The position numbers and the translations under genes are program-made. Positions 26,675-35,616 of a DNA stretch of 64,000 bases are shown here, one piece after another. The stretch comes from an uncultured Erysipelotrichaceae bacterium. GTDB taxonomy: Bacteria > Bacillota_I > Bacilli_A > RF39 > UBA660. Where the stretch lies: the NCBI GenBank assembly GCA_902761685.1, contig CACWLI010000006.1:33244-97243 (forward strand), written 5' to 3'. Numbering within the stretch: position 1 is the first letter of the stretch; every line of letters starts with the position of its first letter. A model generated the notes under the pieces. It made no database searches, had not been told where the DNA came from, and saw only the letters and a list, made by a program, of their open reading frames with translations.

Positions 26675-27304
26675 CATAATTCTATCTTCTAAATAATCAT
26701 CAGTTATTATACCTAATGAATCAATATCATAAATTCCAATATCACTATAATTGTATTTATATAATAATTCTTTTATGATTTCTATTTCTCTTTTAATTAA
26801 TTCTAACTTTTTAGATTTTCTTCTAAAAAACTTAGAATCTAAAAAAGATTCAACTGGAAATGTTAATGCACTCATTTTTTCTAAAGATAATCTATCTTTT
26901 ACTTGTACTTCATCAGGTAAATCAGAATATCTTTCATTTTCTGATAAACCTAACTGATACATTAAATCATATCCTTCTCTAGAAAGACCACATATCCCTA
27001 TGATAGTTGGCTCAATAACTTCAATGTTTTCATGTGGAAATACAAATGAAATACCATCTCTAGTATATGAATTAAATGTATTATAATGATCCATTTCTTT
27101 ATTACTTACAAATCTTTTTTCATAATCAGCAAGTGATATGTAATCAAGTCCTGAAAATGTAGCATGCATTGGTTTACCTTGTATTCTTAAAGATTGAAGT
27201 TCACCACTTTTTAATATTTGTTCAAATACATCTAATTGTTTATTAGAAGTATATACACCTCTATAACCATTATTAATAGTATGAAGATAAATCTTATCAT
27301 TCAT
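26657..27304 (-). CDS. Hypothetical protein with weak ADP-ribosyltransferase-like layout
   Basis: 215 residues, soluble. Blocks in order: YLHTINNGYRGVYTSN, then FEQILKSGELQSL, a Ser/Tyr strand GLDYISLADY, SYTRDGISFVFP, and DEVQVKDRLSLEKM. The order (His near the N-terminus, an I-L-x-S-G-x-L helix, a strand with Ser/Tyr, and an acidic ExxV-type strand) is reminiscent of DarT/ART-fold proteins, but this is a pattern judgement only. The C-terminal third is helical and Lys-rich. GGGGGGTGAA precedes the ATG. The lysS promoter overlaps its 3' end. Confidence 0.65.
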   Translation of the reverse strand: MNDKIYLHTINNGYRGVYTSNKQLDVFEQILKSGELQSLRIQGKPMHATFSGLDYISLADYEKRFVSNKEMDHYNTFNSYTRDGISFVFPHENIEVIEPTIIGICGLSREGYDLMYQLGLSENERYSDLPDEVQVKDRLSLEKMSALTFPVESFLDSKFFRRKSKKLELIKREIEIIKELLYKYNYSDIGIYDIDSLGIITDDYLEDRIMLTKTK

Positions 27305-27327
27305 TTGTATTCACCCCCCTTTTTAAA

Positions 27328-27912
27328 TTAAGCATTCTTTAATTTTTTCATATATCTTTCAACTTTTTCATGCCAAGTTTTATCTGTTGCATAATATGGA
27401 TTAATTTGAGCTGGTGTAGTTTTACCTTTTTGATAATAACTATTAAGCTTATTAATAGCAAATTTCATACCATCTTCTATAGTATCAAATCTTCTATAAC
27501 TTCCTCCATTGCATGATGGAGTACCTTTATTTCCTCCAACATTATTACAACTTCTAGTTAGTTTACTACAGGTCCAATAACAACCTGTTTCTTGTAGCAT
27601 TACTGCTGCAGCTAAATAAGGATCTAGCCCTACTTCTAATGAATAATCAACAATAAATTCTCCTTTTCCTTTTAATGTAGAATTCAAATATTTATTTATT
27701 TTTCTTGCTATTTCTTCATCTTTTTCTCCATTAAAAGTATGTTTACGTTCATATTCTAATTGTTTTAAATATTCTTGATATTCATTATACTTATCATCAA
27801 AATTAGCTATGCTAATTTCTATTTGATCATCTAAATAACTATGATTTATATCAACCTTTTCTTCTTTAAATAAAGAATCAAACAACCCCATGATTAAAAT
27901 CAAATTTAACAT
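27328..27912 (-). CDS. Glucosaminidase / lysozyme-like peptidoglycan hydrolase
   Basis: About 194 residues. A short hydrophobic N-terminus (MLNLILIMGLFDSLF) and a charged helical stretch precede a lysozyme-like domain: YSLEVGLDPYLAAAVMLQETGC (Glu of QETGC as probable catalytic acid), SCNNVGGNKG, YRRFDTIEDGMKFAINKL and ATDKTWHEKVERYMKKL. This matches glucosaminidase/GH73-like lysins of Firmicutes and phages. Cys pairs flank the core. ATG 27912 has AGGAG ten bases upstream; earlier in-frame codons lack a site. Downstream partner of the LXG-like C39 peptidase gene, so it may open the wall for that export or surface system (inference). Confidence 0.8.
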   Translation of the reverse strand: MLNLILIMGLFDSLFKEEKVDINHSYLDDQIEISIANFDDKYNEYQEYLKQLEYERKHTFNGEKDEEIARKINKYLNSTLKGKGEFIVDYSLEVGLDPYLAAAVMLQETGCYWTCSKLTRSCNNVGGNKGTPSCNGGSYRRFDTIEDGMKFAINKLNSYYQKGKTTPAQINPYYATDKTWHEKVERYMKKLKNA

Positions 27913-27984
27913 AATACTTTCACTCCTAAATAGCAAGCATTGAATATTATAACATAATTTATTCTAATAATCAAATTTAAGTTA

Positions 27985-28012
27985 AAATAAAAAGGACTTT
28001 CGTCCTTTTTTT
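27985..28012 (-). terminator. Rho-independent terminator
   Basis: AAAGGAC-GAAA-GTCCTTT with a T run on the minus strand, just past the C39 gene stop. Confidence 0.8.
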
Positions 28013-29200
28013 CTATATTTGAACTGCACTAGGATGAGCACATTCGTCAACTGTTTTACCTGGAGGAGCAATATGAAATACCATTGTATGAGTATCCATT
28101 ATTTCATTATATGTCCATTCTGTTTTATATGGGTTATTTGGATCACACACAGTATAAGTGTTTGTTGATGGATCATAACCAAGTACTGCAATATAGTGTC
28201 CTCCACCATTAATTGCAACTACCATTGTTCCGCCATTCATAAGTAAGTTATTACTTGCCTTTTTATCTGCTCCTATATGACAATCATAATCATATCCATA
28301 TCTTTTAGCTCCATTAACTATGAAATTACCTCCAACGTTTTCATCATAAGACATATTATTAGCAATAGTTGATGGAGTATATGAAGTATCTCCATACATA
28401 GTAGCTAAACAAGCAGCAAGTGAAGTTGGTCCACATCCACTACTTTTAATATTTTTACCCCAACTAGTTTCCCATTCATGATATTTACCATTTTCATCTA
28501 GCCATCCCCATTGACAATAGAAAACTTTTTTACCATTAGTTGTTGTTAAACTAATTGAATCAATAAATTTTTGAGCATCAGGATCATCTTCAACAACACC
28601 ATTAAAATTAGGTAATTTTAATTCAGCCAAAGCAGAAGCATATGCTAGTACATCAGCCTTAGTATCTCCTAATAAACTAAATGCTGAATCATCAGTTGGT
28701 TTTAATTTTTCTAATAATTCTAATTTATGATTAAATTCATTTAATATATTTGTCCATGATTCAATTTCAGCATCACTACCATTTCTCACTGTTTCAGTAG
28801 TTTTCTTTCCAGTACTATCTGTTTTAGTTACTGTAGAAGACCCTTTTAACCAATTTAAGAATGTTGTAATATCTTCAATTGAATTTTTTATATCTGTAAT
28901 ATAAGCATCATCTAACATTGCATAGCCTTCCATATAGTTAATCATTATATTGTTAGCTGCTTTTAAATTATTTGATAAGTTTGAACATATTGTTTGTTGT
29001 TTAGTTAATGCATCAGAATATAAAGACAATTTAGCTCTTACTGCATCGTATCCTCCACCAACTAAAACACCTTTTGATGAAGTTTGAAAATCTCCAATTG
29101 TACTAATTAATTCTTTTGAAGTATTAACTGCTTTATCTAGTTCACTAACCATAACAGATGAGTTTGCACTACTTAAATCACTATTATAAATTACTGTCAT
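28013..29200 (-). CDS. LXG/WXG-like protein with C-terminal C39-type cysteine peptidase
   Basis: 395 residues, no signal peptide. Residues 1-125 are a helical domain (SSVMVSELDKAVNTSKELIS; GGYDAVRAKLSLYSDALTKQ) of the kind found at the N-terminus of type VII-secreted LXG/WXG100 proteins. The C-terminal domain from about 215 is a C39_2-like papain fold: SSGCGPTSLAACLATMYG with Cys near 256, GGGHYIAVLGYDP with His near 333, and CDPNNPY with Asp near 351. It overlaps the upstream anchor-protein gene by four bases (ATGA), so the two are coupled. GGTGAGACAGC precedes its ATG. Probably a secreted or surface peptidase (inference). Confidence 0.82.
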   Translation of the reverse strand: MTVIYNSDLSSANSSVMVSELDKAVNTSKELISTIGDFQTSSKGVLVGGGYDAVRAKLSLYSDALTKQQTICSNLSNNLKAANNIMINYMEGYAMLDDAYITDIKNSIEDITTFLNWLKGSSTVTKTDSTGKKTTETVRNGSDAEIESWTNILNEFNHKLELLEKLKPTDDSAFSLLGDTKADVLAYASALAELKLPNFNGVVEDDPDAQKFIDSISLTTTNGKKVFYCQWGWLDENGKYHEWETSWGKNIKSSGCGPTSLAACLATMYGDTSYTPSTIANNMSYDENVGGNFIVNGAKRYGYDYDCHIGADKKASNNLLMNGGTMVVAINGGGHYIAVLGYDPSTNTYTVCDPNNPYKTEWTYNEIMDTHTMVFHIAPPGKTVDECAHPSAVQI

Positions 29201-30300
29201 GCTGTCTCACCTTCTCCCTTATAGAATTCTTCTTCTTCTTTTTCATCTTCTTCTTTTTCTTTAAGAATTTTATTTGCAGCATATGCACCCGCTCCAGCAA
29301 GAGCTCCAGTTGCAGCTACTGCAGCTATACCAGCTACTAGTGGATCATTATCATTTGCTTTAGCAACTATTTTTGTTTCTGGTTCAACTTCATCTATATT
29401 TATTATATCTGTATTTCTAAGTGGACTATTTTCTGGTAATGTATTATCCAAAATTTCAATTTCACTTTGATTAATTACTACTTCATCTTCTATTAGTGTA
29501 TCATTAACTAATTTATCATCTAAAATATCATCTTCCTTACTAGACATGCTTGAAGTAGAAGAAGAGCTAGTTGTTACACTACTTGGATAAGATGATGATG
29601 CTTGAATAATTGATGGAGATACTGAGGATGCTGTTGTAACAGCAGCTAGTGTTGAAACTTTTGGCTTATCTGTTTGAGCTTTTTTATCATTAACCACGTC
29701 ATCTACTTTTTTACTTGGTGCAAATACAGAAGTTGGTGCTGTAAGAGATGAAGCTGGTGTTGTACTTGAAGTAGGTGTTGTTGAAGATAATGTTGTAGCT
29801 TGTAATGGTGCATCAGAAGTACTAAAGTATGGTAAACTTGAAAATCCACCACTATTATTTCCACTACCCTTAGATCTATCTTCTAGTTTTAAGTCTCCTC
29901 CTTTTTCTCCAACAATTCTTGCTATTTCTTCTCTTAATTCATCATTGTTTTTAAATGAAGAACTTTTACCATCAGTTGATATTAGTTCTCCAATATCAAC
30001 AGCAGAAGATGTCACAGACATATTTAATGTTGTAGCTATACCAGCCATTGAATTATCTAATGCATCAATACTATCAGCTACTGAATTAATGTTACTTACA
30101 TCTTTACCTATTCTTCTAAATGCTTCTTTACAACAAAGTAACATTGATTCTACTATTGCTGGTTCTTGTGTTGGACAGTTAGATGAACTACTAAATCCAA
30201 GCCCACCAAGTCCAGAAGTAGACGCAGAACTTATAGTTGAAGATAATTTACTAGTATAACCCATTAAAAACTCTTTATTACTTTTTACAGTTTCTGCCAT
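29197..30300 (-). CDS. WXG-like protein with Ser/Thr-rich linker and C-terminal glycine-zipper anchor
   Basis: 367 residues, no signal peptide. The N-terminal helical region (about 1-110) includes KDVSNINSVADSIDALDNSM, WXG100-like in character. A Ser/Thr/Pro/Ala linker follows (about 155-260). The motif SEIEILDNTLPENS appears near 285, and the C-terminus has DNDPLVAGIAAVAATGALAG, AYAANKILK and an acidic tail. The same motif, glycine-zipper segment and tail recur in the proteins at 60093 and 62887. AGGAGG precedes the ATG. Translationally coupled to the C39 peptidase gene, for which it may be chaperone, carrier or anchor. Confidence 0.75.
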   Translation of the reverse strand: MAETVKSNKEFLMGYTSKLSSTISSASTSGLGGLGFSSSSNCPTQEPAIVESMLLCCKEAFRRIGKDVSNINSVADSIDALDNSMAGIATTLNMSVTSSAVDIGELISTDGKSSSFKNNDELREEIARIVGEKGGDLKLEDRSKGSGNNSGGFSSLPYFSTSDAPLQATTLSSTTPTSSTTPASSLTAPTSVFAPSKKVDDVVNDKKAQTDKPKVSTLAAVTTASSVSPSIIQASSSYPSSVTTSSSSTSSMSSKEDDILDDKLVNDTLIEDEVVINQSEIEILDNTLPENSPLRNTDIINIDEVEPETKIVAKANDNDPLVAGIAAVAATGALAGAGAYAANKILKEKEEDEKEEEEFYKGEGETA

Positions 30301-30348
30301 TTTTTCCTCCTATTATTACTTATTATAGAATTATTATAGCATAAATAA

Positions 30349-30381
30349 AAAAATATATAAATGTTTTTATTTATATATTTT
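30349..30381 (-). terminator. Rho-independent terminator
   Basis: AAATATATAAAT / ATTTATATATTT stem with T run, downstream of the third hydrolase gene. Confidence 0.7.
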
Positions 30382-31676
30382 TAGTCAGTAAACATGAATC
30401 TAACATAGTCTTCACTCACTTGCATTTTATTGGTTGCATCTCCATGAGTTGTATTAGGTTCTATAGTATATCTTACTTCTTTTGCATATGGTCTAACTTT
30501 ATCAATTGTGCTTTTCATACATCCGGCATATATATTATCATTATTATCTCCAGTTCCAGCATTACTTCCTCTAAATGCCCATACTTTAACTCCAGTGAAA
30601 CTTGAAGGATTAAATCCGCCAATTGAACAACAACTAACTGGAGATGCTGCATGGAAATATCCTGGATACTTACTAACCATCATCCATGTTCCAATTGCAC
30701 CTCTTGAATGTCCTCCAACATTAATATTATCTTTATTACATTTAACACTATCACATACCAAATCTGCAATTTCTTTTACTTTTGGAAGCAAGCCACCCTC
30801 AGCCCATCCAGGGTTTCCACTAGAACCAAAGTCACTTCCTGCAAATGGAATTACTAGTATAGCTGGTACGCCAGCTTTATAAGCTGTTGGTCCAATATGT
30901 ACATTTGTTGACCACTCTACTCTTGGATTATCTCCATGTAACCATATAAGCAGTGGCATATTAGTTGTCGCTTCTGGTGGAAAATATACAAAATATGTAA
31001 GTCCATTATAACTATATTTTTTATATCCTGTAGTTATATTTAAAGGTTCTCCAGAAGAAGATGATGTTAATTTTGATAATCTATCTAAGAATTCTTTCTT
31101 TTTAGGATCAGAGTCACTTAATGAATTAATCATATCTGTTACTTTTTTTCTATTTTCTTTTGTGTTATAACTTGAATTACTAAGTTTATTAAATTCTTCA
31201 TTTATATCAATATATTTTTTATATGTATCTAGTTTTTTTAACTTAGAGTTTTTTAATCCTTCATCATCTATTTTATTAATTGATGCAAGAGCTAAATTAT
31301 ATGAACTTTTATTTGAACTTGATTTTACTGCTTCTATCATATTATCAGCTTCAGAAGCATAAGCATTACTTATTCCTTCACTATTAGCATTACTAATACA
31401 TTTCATAAAATCAACACTATTTGATGTAGCATCAGCTATTATATTAATAAAAGTTGGTATAAAAAATACAAGTAATGCTGCTATTACTTTTGAAACTAGA
31501 TTTTTATTTGCTTTAGATAGAGCATCATTATCTCCATTTGATACAGCATGCATATAATTTATCATTGATGTAACAATTAAAATAATTGGTACAGCTATTT
31601 TAATAATTGTAATAGCTATTTTTACTATTCTAAAAGTAGATAATACATCTCCACTATCGCAAACTGATAATATCAT
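30381..31676 (-). CDS. Two-helix membrane module fused to an alpha/beta hydrolase, copy 3
   Basis: 431 residues. Same design as 21799 and 23087: MILSVCDSGD, hydrophobic helices (about 17-45 and 65-85), a helical stalk, then a hydrolase. Catalytic signatures are intact: LLIWLHGDNP, VGGHSRGAIGTW (Ser near 325) and TTHGDATNK. SCCSIGG and GCMKS add cysteines to the extracytoplasmic part. AGAGGTG precedes the ATG. It lies upstream of the WXG-like/C39 pair on the same strand, separated by a terminator, placing one copy of this module beside that cluster. Confidence 0.8.
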   Translation of the reverse strand: MILSVCDSGDVLSTFRIVKIAITIIKIAVPIILIVTSMINYMHAVSNGDNDALSKANKNLVSKVIAALLVFFIPTFINIIADATSNSVDFMKCISNANSEGISNAYASEADNMIEAVKSSSNKSSYNLALASINKIDDEGLKNSKLKKLDTYKKYIDINEEFNKLSNSSYNTKENRKKVTDMINSLSDSDPKKKEFLDRLSKLTSSSSGEPLNITTGYKKYSYNGLTYFVYFPPEATTNMPLLIWLHGDNPRVEWSTNVHIGPTAYKAGVPAILVIPFAGSDFGSSGNPGWAEGGLLPKVKEIADLVCDSVKCNKDNINVGGHSRGAIGTWMMVSKYPGYFHAASPVSCCSIGGFNPSSFTGVKVWAFRGSNAGTGDNNDNIYAGCMKSTIDKVRPYAKEVRYTIEPNTTHGDATNKMQVSEDYVRFMFTD

Positions 31677-31703
31677 ATTAACACCTCTATAATAATTATA
31701 CTA

Positions 31704-31730
31704 TAAAAAAAATAGAGTTCAAACTCTATT
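31704..31730 (-). terminator. Rho-independent terminator
   Basis: AATAGAGTT / AACTCTATT stem with eight T on the minus strand, after the 31731 gene. Confidence 0.7.
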
Positions 31731-32486
31731 CTAAACTAATACAAGTTTTGTATTTTCTTTATTAAGACTTTTTCTAACTATATCTTGAATAAATGGATTT
31801 AAATCATTTATATTTACACTAGTTTTCTTCTTTATTTCATCATTATATTGTTCAATATAATCGTATAAAACTCCAAAATTTTGAATTTTAGTTAATGCTA
31901 ATCTTAAATCATTTACACTTGATAAAGTAGCATGATTATATCTTAAATTACCTAAATTTAAATTACAAGCTATAAATCCATCATCTATTTCTTGATTATT
32001 AGTATTCTTTTCATTATTAAATTCAAAATCATATCCTTCATGTGTCATATTAAATTGTCTTAATAAATATAAATAACTTTGAAATTTTTCTTTATTATCA
32101 TTTAATAATTTACAAATACTTTCAACTGGATATCTATCATAATCTACATTATTAATATTTGGATAAAAGTCTTCTGTTAATTCAACTTCACCAGCATATC
32201 TTCTTTCATCACAAAAATAGATTTTTAATGATACAGTATTATTTTCTCTTACAGTAGGAATAATTCTTGATATCATTGGTACTTTTCTATTAAATATACT
32301 TTTAAAATTAATTCTTTTAATAGTCTTTTCTGTATCAAGTGTTAAAGCATCTGTATAAGGTAATAAATCATTTCTTAAAATTTCTATTAAGTCATAAAGA
32401 CTAATAATATCTCCCTCTTGTTTAACTACATCTTTATCGAATAAATCATATATTCTATTTCTTAAGTTAATTAATTCTTCTTTCAT
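31731..32486 (-). CDS. Hypothetical protein
   Basis: 251 residues, soluble. It starts with a helical region (LINLRNRIYDLFDKDVVKQ), continues with a beta-rich middle (SRIIPTVRENNTVSLKIYF; YAGEVELTEDFYPNI) and ends in helices with Lys/Asn-rich sequence. No catalytic motif or known family seen. AAAGGAG precedes the ATG. Flanked by its own terminator and that of gpmI, so it is probably monocistronic. Confidence 0.65.
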   Translation of the reverse strand: MKEELINLRNRIYDLFDKDVVKQEGDIISLYDLIEILRNDLLPYTDALTLDTEKTIKRINFKSIFNRKVPMISRIIPTVRENNTVSLKIYFCDERRYAGEVELTEDFYPNINNVDYDRYPVESICKLLNDNKEKFQSYLYLLRQFNMTHEGYDFEFNNEKNTNNQEIDDGFIACNLNLGNLRYNHATLSSVNDLRLALTKIQNFGVLYDYIEQYNDEIKKKTSVNINDLNPFIQDIVRKSLNKENTKLVLV

Positions 32487-32521
32487 AATACGCTCCTTTG
32501 TAAGCTTGTATTATACATAAT

Positions 32522-32543
32522 AAAAAAGACTTTTTCAAGTCTA
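32522..32543 (-). terminator. Rho-independent terminator of gpmI
   Basis: AGACTT-GAAA-AAGTCT followed by TTTTTT on the minus strand; overlaps the gpmI stop (TAG). Confidence 0.8.
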
Positions 32544-34052
32544 TTTTACTATTAAGCTTTCACCAGTCATTTCTTTTGGTATTTCATATCCCATTAAATC
32601 TATCATAGTTGGAGCTATGTCACAAAGTTTACCTTCTTTTAAACTAAATCCTTCTTTAGTAATAATAAATGGTACTCTTTCTAGTGTATGTGATGTAACA
32701 GGTACATGATTTTCATCCCACATTGTATCACAATTACCATGATCTGCTGTTATTATCATAATACCATCTTTTTCACTGACTACTTTATATAATCTTTCTA
32801 AGCATTTATCCAAAAATTCAACTGCAGTTTTAGCAGCTTCATATACACCAGTATGTCCAACCATATCACCATTAGCATAATTTAATATTACAACATCATA
32901 TATATCTTTATTTATTTCATCAATTAATGTAGTAGTAACTTCTAAAGCACTCATTTCTGGTTTTAAATCATATGTTGCTACTTTAGGAGATGGAATTAAT
33001 ATTTTTTTCATTCCTTTATAATCCATTTCTTTTCCACCATCAAAGAAGAATGTTACATGAGCATATTTTTCTGTCTCTGCTATTCTTAATTGATTTAAAT
33101 TATTCTTTTCTAAGAATTCACCTAATATATTAGATAATGCTACTTCCTCAAATGCATTAGGACATTTAACACTGTCAACTACTTTCATCATAGTACAACA
33201 TTTCAAATTATTAAATACTTTTATATGCATATCTTTTTTAAGAGATTCATCCATATATTCATTTGGATTAGTAATAACTGTCATTATTTCTCTTAATCTA
33301 TCTTTTCTAAAGTTAAATGCTATTACTCCATCATTATCTTCAATCATAGTTTCATTTATTATACTTGGTATAACAAATTCATCAGTAATATTTTTAGAAT
33401 ACATATCATCTATTAGTTCTTTAGTTGAATTATATCTTGGAGCATCTTTATATACCATTGCATCATAAGCTAGTTTTAATCTATCAAAATTATTATCTCT
33501 ATCCATTCCATAATATCTACCACCTACTGTAGCAATTTTTCCATAAGACATATCTTCTATTTCTTTTAAATAAGTATATGCACTTTTAGGATTAACATCC
33601 CTTCCATCTAAAAACATATGATAATATACTTCTACATTATACGTTTTACATAATTCAATTAGTGCTTTTAAGTGATTAATATGTGAATGTACTCCACCAT
33701 CAGATAGAAGACCTAAAATATGTAATTTAGAATTATTATTTTTTACATGATTAATTACATTTAACAATTCTGTATTTTCAAAAAATGATTTATCTTTAAT
33801 TGCCATATTAATAAGTTCTAATGGTTGATATACTACTCTTCCTGCTCCAATATTTGTGTGTCCTACTTCTGAGTTACCCATTTGACCATGTGGAAGTCCT
33901 ACTGCTTCTTCACTAGCTTCAAGTAATGTATGAGGATATTTATTCCATAAATAATCAAATGTTTCTTTTTTTGCATTCTTAAAAGCATTACCATCACTAT
34001 TTTCTCTTATACCACAACCATCTAATATAGTTAAAACTATTGGTTTTTTCAT
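32541..34052 (-). CDS. gpmI: 2,3-bisphosphoglycerate-independent phosphoglycerate mutase
   Basis: 503 residues, alkaline-phosphatase superfamily, Mn-dependent; interconverts 3- and 2-phosphoglycerate in glycolysis. Seen: the N-terminal metal site TILDGCGIREN, the phosphoserine loop GQMGNSEVGHTNIGAGR, HSHINHLKAL, DGRDVNPKSA, FNFRKDRLREI and the C-terminal metal motifs NYANGDMVGHTG and ITADHGNCDTM. Length is typical. It overlaps the upstream HEIEH gene by four bases. Confidence 0.97.
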   Translation of the reverse strand: MKKPIVLTILDGCGIRENSDGNAFKNAKKETFDYLWNKYPHTLLEASEEAVGLPHGQMGNSEVGHTNIGAGRVVYQPLELINMAIKDKSFFENTELLNVINHVKNNNSKLHILGLLSDGGVHSHINHLKALIELCKTYNVEVYYHMFLDGRDVNPKSAYTYLKEIEDMSYGKIATVGGRYYGMDRDNNFDRLKLAYDAMVYKDAPRYNSTKELIDDMYSKNITDEFVIPSIINETMIEDNDGVIAFNFRKDRLREIMTVITNPNEYMDESLKKDMHIKVFNNLKCCTMMKVVDSVKCPNAFEEVALSNILGEFLEKNNLNQLRIAETEKYAHVTFFFDGGKEMDYKGMKKILIPSPKVATYDLKPEMSALEVTTTLIDEINKDIYDVVILNYANGDMVGHTGVYEAAKTAVEFLDKCLERLYKVVSEKDGIMIITADHGNCDTMWDENHVPVTSHTLERVPFIITKEGFSLKEGKLCDIAPTMIDLMGYEIPKEMTGESLIVK

Positions 34053-35566
34053 AATTTCATCTCTCCTTTTATATCATGCTCTTCTATTATTCTATCTATA
34101 TATGTAATTACACTTTGATAATCACTATTAATTCTTTCTAATTCAATTTTGTGTTCCATTTGAGTAGTACTCATTAAATGTTCTTTACATATTTCCATTA
34201 TATCATTATATTTATTATCTATTCTAACATTTCCAATTAAATATAAATGCATAAAATCATTTGGTAATATTTTTTTACCATTTTTTAATATAAAATATCC
34301 ACATTCAGGTATTTTATGAACAAAAGCATCTCTTATATATTTATCACTTTCATTATCTAATAATAAATATTTATTTGCATACTCATCTACTTCATAGTAA
34401 ATGTTTTTCCCATTTTCACTTACTTTAATTTTACTTCTTGGACCACGTGTCTTTAAGTAATCGTCTTTGCTGTCTAACCTTGTTCTAATATCAAATTTTC
34501 TTTTACTTAAATTTGATTTAAATATTCTATTTTCTCTATATAATTCTTTTATATTATTAAGTAATATAAATGTATTATTCTCACCAATCAAATTAATTAT
34601 ATTATATATTTCACCTTTATTTTCTTTAATTCTATTAAATATTAATTCATAATACATATTATATATATTTCTAATTATAAATGATTTTTCCTTTTCACTA
34701 ATATCACATTTATATACTTCACTTACTTCATTATACATATTAGTAATTAAAGAAGAAGCGTCAATATGTTCACCATATATATTAAATTCTTTTTTTAGTA
34801 TTGGTAATTTATCTAATATTGAAGGATTTAACTTAATTAATTTTGATACTTTCTCATCTATTAATTCTTCTCTTTCTCTTTCATTTATATCTCCCAAAAC
34901 AGTATCAAGTTTTCTAACACTACTATCAAGTATACTTGATGTATTAAAGTGATCTAATAAAATAGATATTTTTTGATGAGCAATATAGTCTGCATCAGCT
35001 TCAATACTAAATGCATTATGATTATTTTCATATATACTTCTTGAATTATCATAATCATGTTCAAATTTTAAATCAGTTATAACAAATTCACGAGCAAATC
35101 TTAAATTATCTCTACTACTAATATTTGTAGTAAGTTTTTTAAATTGAATATAATGCTCTATTTCATGATATAAAGATTTTAATAAATATTTAAATGCATT
35201 TAATCTAGATGATATATCAAAGTTAAGACTTTCTCCTACTATTGAATCAAGAGCAATTTTAACTTTATAATTTTTATAATCATACTCTTCTATATTTTTA
35301 ACAACATCAAATGAAAAATTTCCAAGATAATCACCATCTAATTCAAATTCAATATCTACATCACTTAAACCATATCTACTAATTTCTATTAAAAACAATT
35401 CTTTTAATGTATCTTTTATAATTTTTTTATCTTCTTCATTATATATATCAAAAGGTCTTTCTTTTAATACAATTAAAAACTTACTGATGATATCTTTTTC
35501 TTTTTCATCATCAATTTCATTATAATCTCTAAATAAATTTAAATATTCTTTAACTTCACTATTCAT
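34049..35566 (-). CDS. Large hypothetical HEIEH metalloprotein cotranscribed with gpmI
   Basis: 505 residues, no signal peptide or membrane helix. SLYHEIEHYIQFKK near residue 137 is an HExxH zinc motif. FSIEADADYIAHQKI about 55 residues later gives ExxxD, the usual third-ligand layout of many minigluzincin-like peptidases. The rest is helical and charged, with a beta-rich C-terminal part (FVHKIPECGYFILKNGK). Coupled to gpmI by a four-base overlap. Not recognised as a named family; a cytoplasmic metallopeptidase is the best guess. Confidence 0.68.
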   Translation of the reverse strand: MNSEVKEYLNLFRDYNEIDDEKEKDIISKFLIVLKERPFDIYNEEDKKIIKDTLKELFLIEISRYGLSDVDIEFELDGDYLGNFSFDVVKNIEEYDYKNYKVKIALDSIVGESLNFDISSRLNAFKYLLKSLYHEIEHYIQFKKLTTNISSRDNLRFAREFVITDLKFEHDYDNSRSIYENNHNAFSIEADADYIAHQKISILLDHFNTSSILDSSVRKLDTVLGDINEREREELIDEKVSKLIKLNPSILDKLPILKKEFNIYGEHIDASSLITNMYNEVSEVYKCDISEKEKSFIIRNIYNMYYELIFNRIKENKGEIYNIINLIGENNTFILLNNIKELYRENRIFKSNLSKRKFDIRTRLDSKDDYLKTRGPRSKIKVSENGKNIYYEVDEYANKYLLLDNESDKYIRDAFVHKIPECGYFILKNGKKILPNDFMHLYLIGNVRIDNKYNDIMEICKEHLMSTTQMEHKIELERINSDYQSVITYIDRIIEEHDIKGEMKL

Positions 35567-35592
35567 TTTTAACCAATAATTATTATATCAAA

Positions 35593-35616
35593 TAAAAAGA
35601 TATATTTCTATATCTT
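35593..35616 (-). terminator. Rho-independent terminator
   Basis: AAGATATA-GAAA-TATATCTT followed by a T run on the minus strand. Confidence 0.8.

Noticed and set aside
30500..30890. Open plus-strand frame opposite the third hydrolase gene
   Set aside because: It is antisense to a well-supported gene, has no ribosome site and encodes low-quality sequence; the same holds for other antisense frames in the window.
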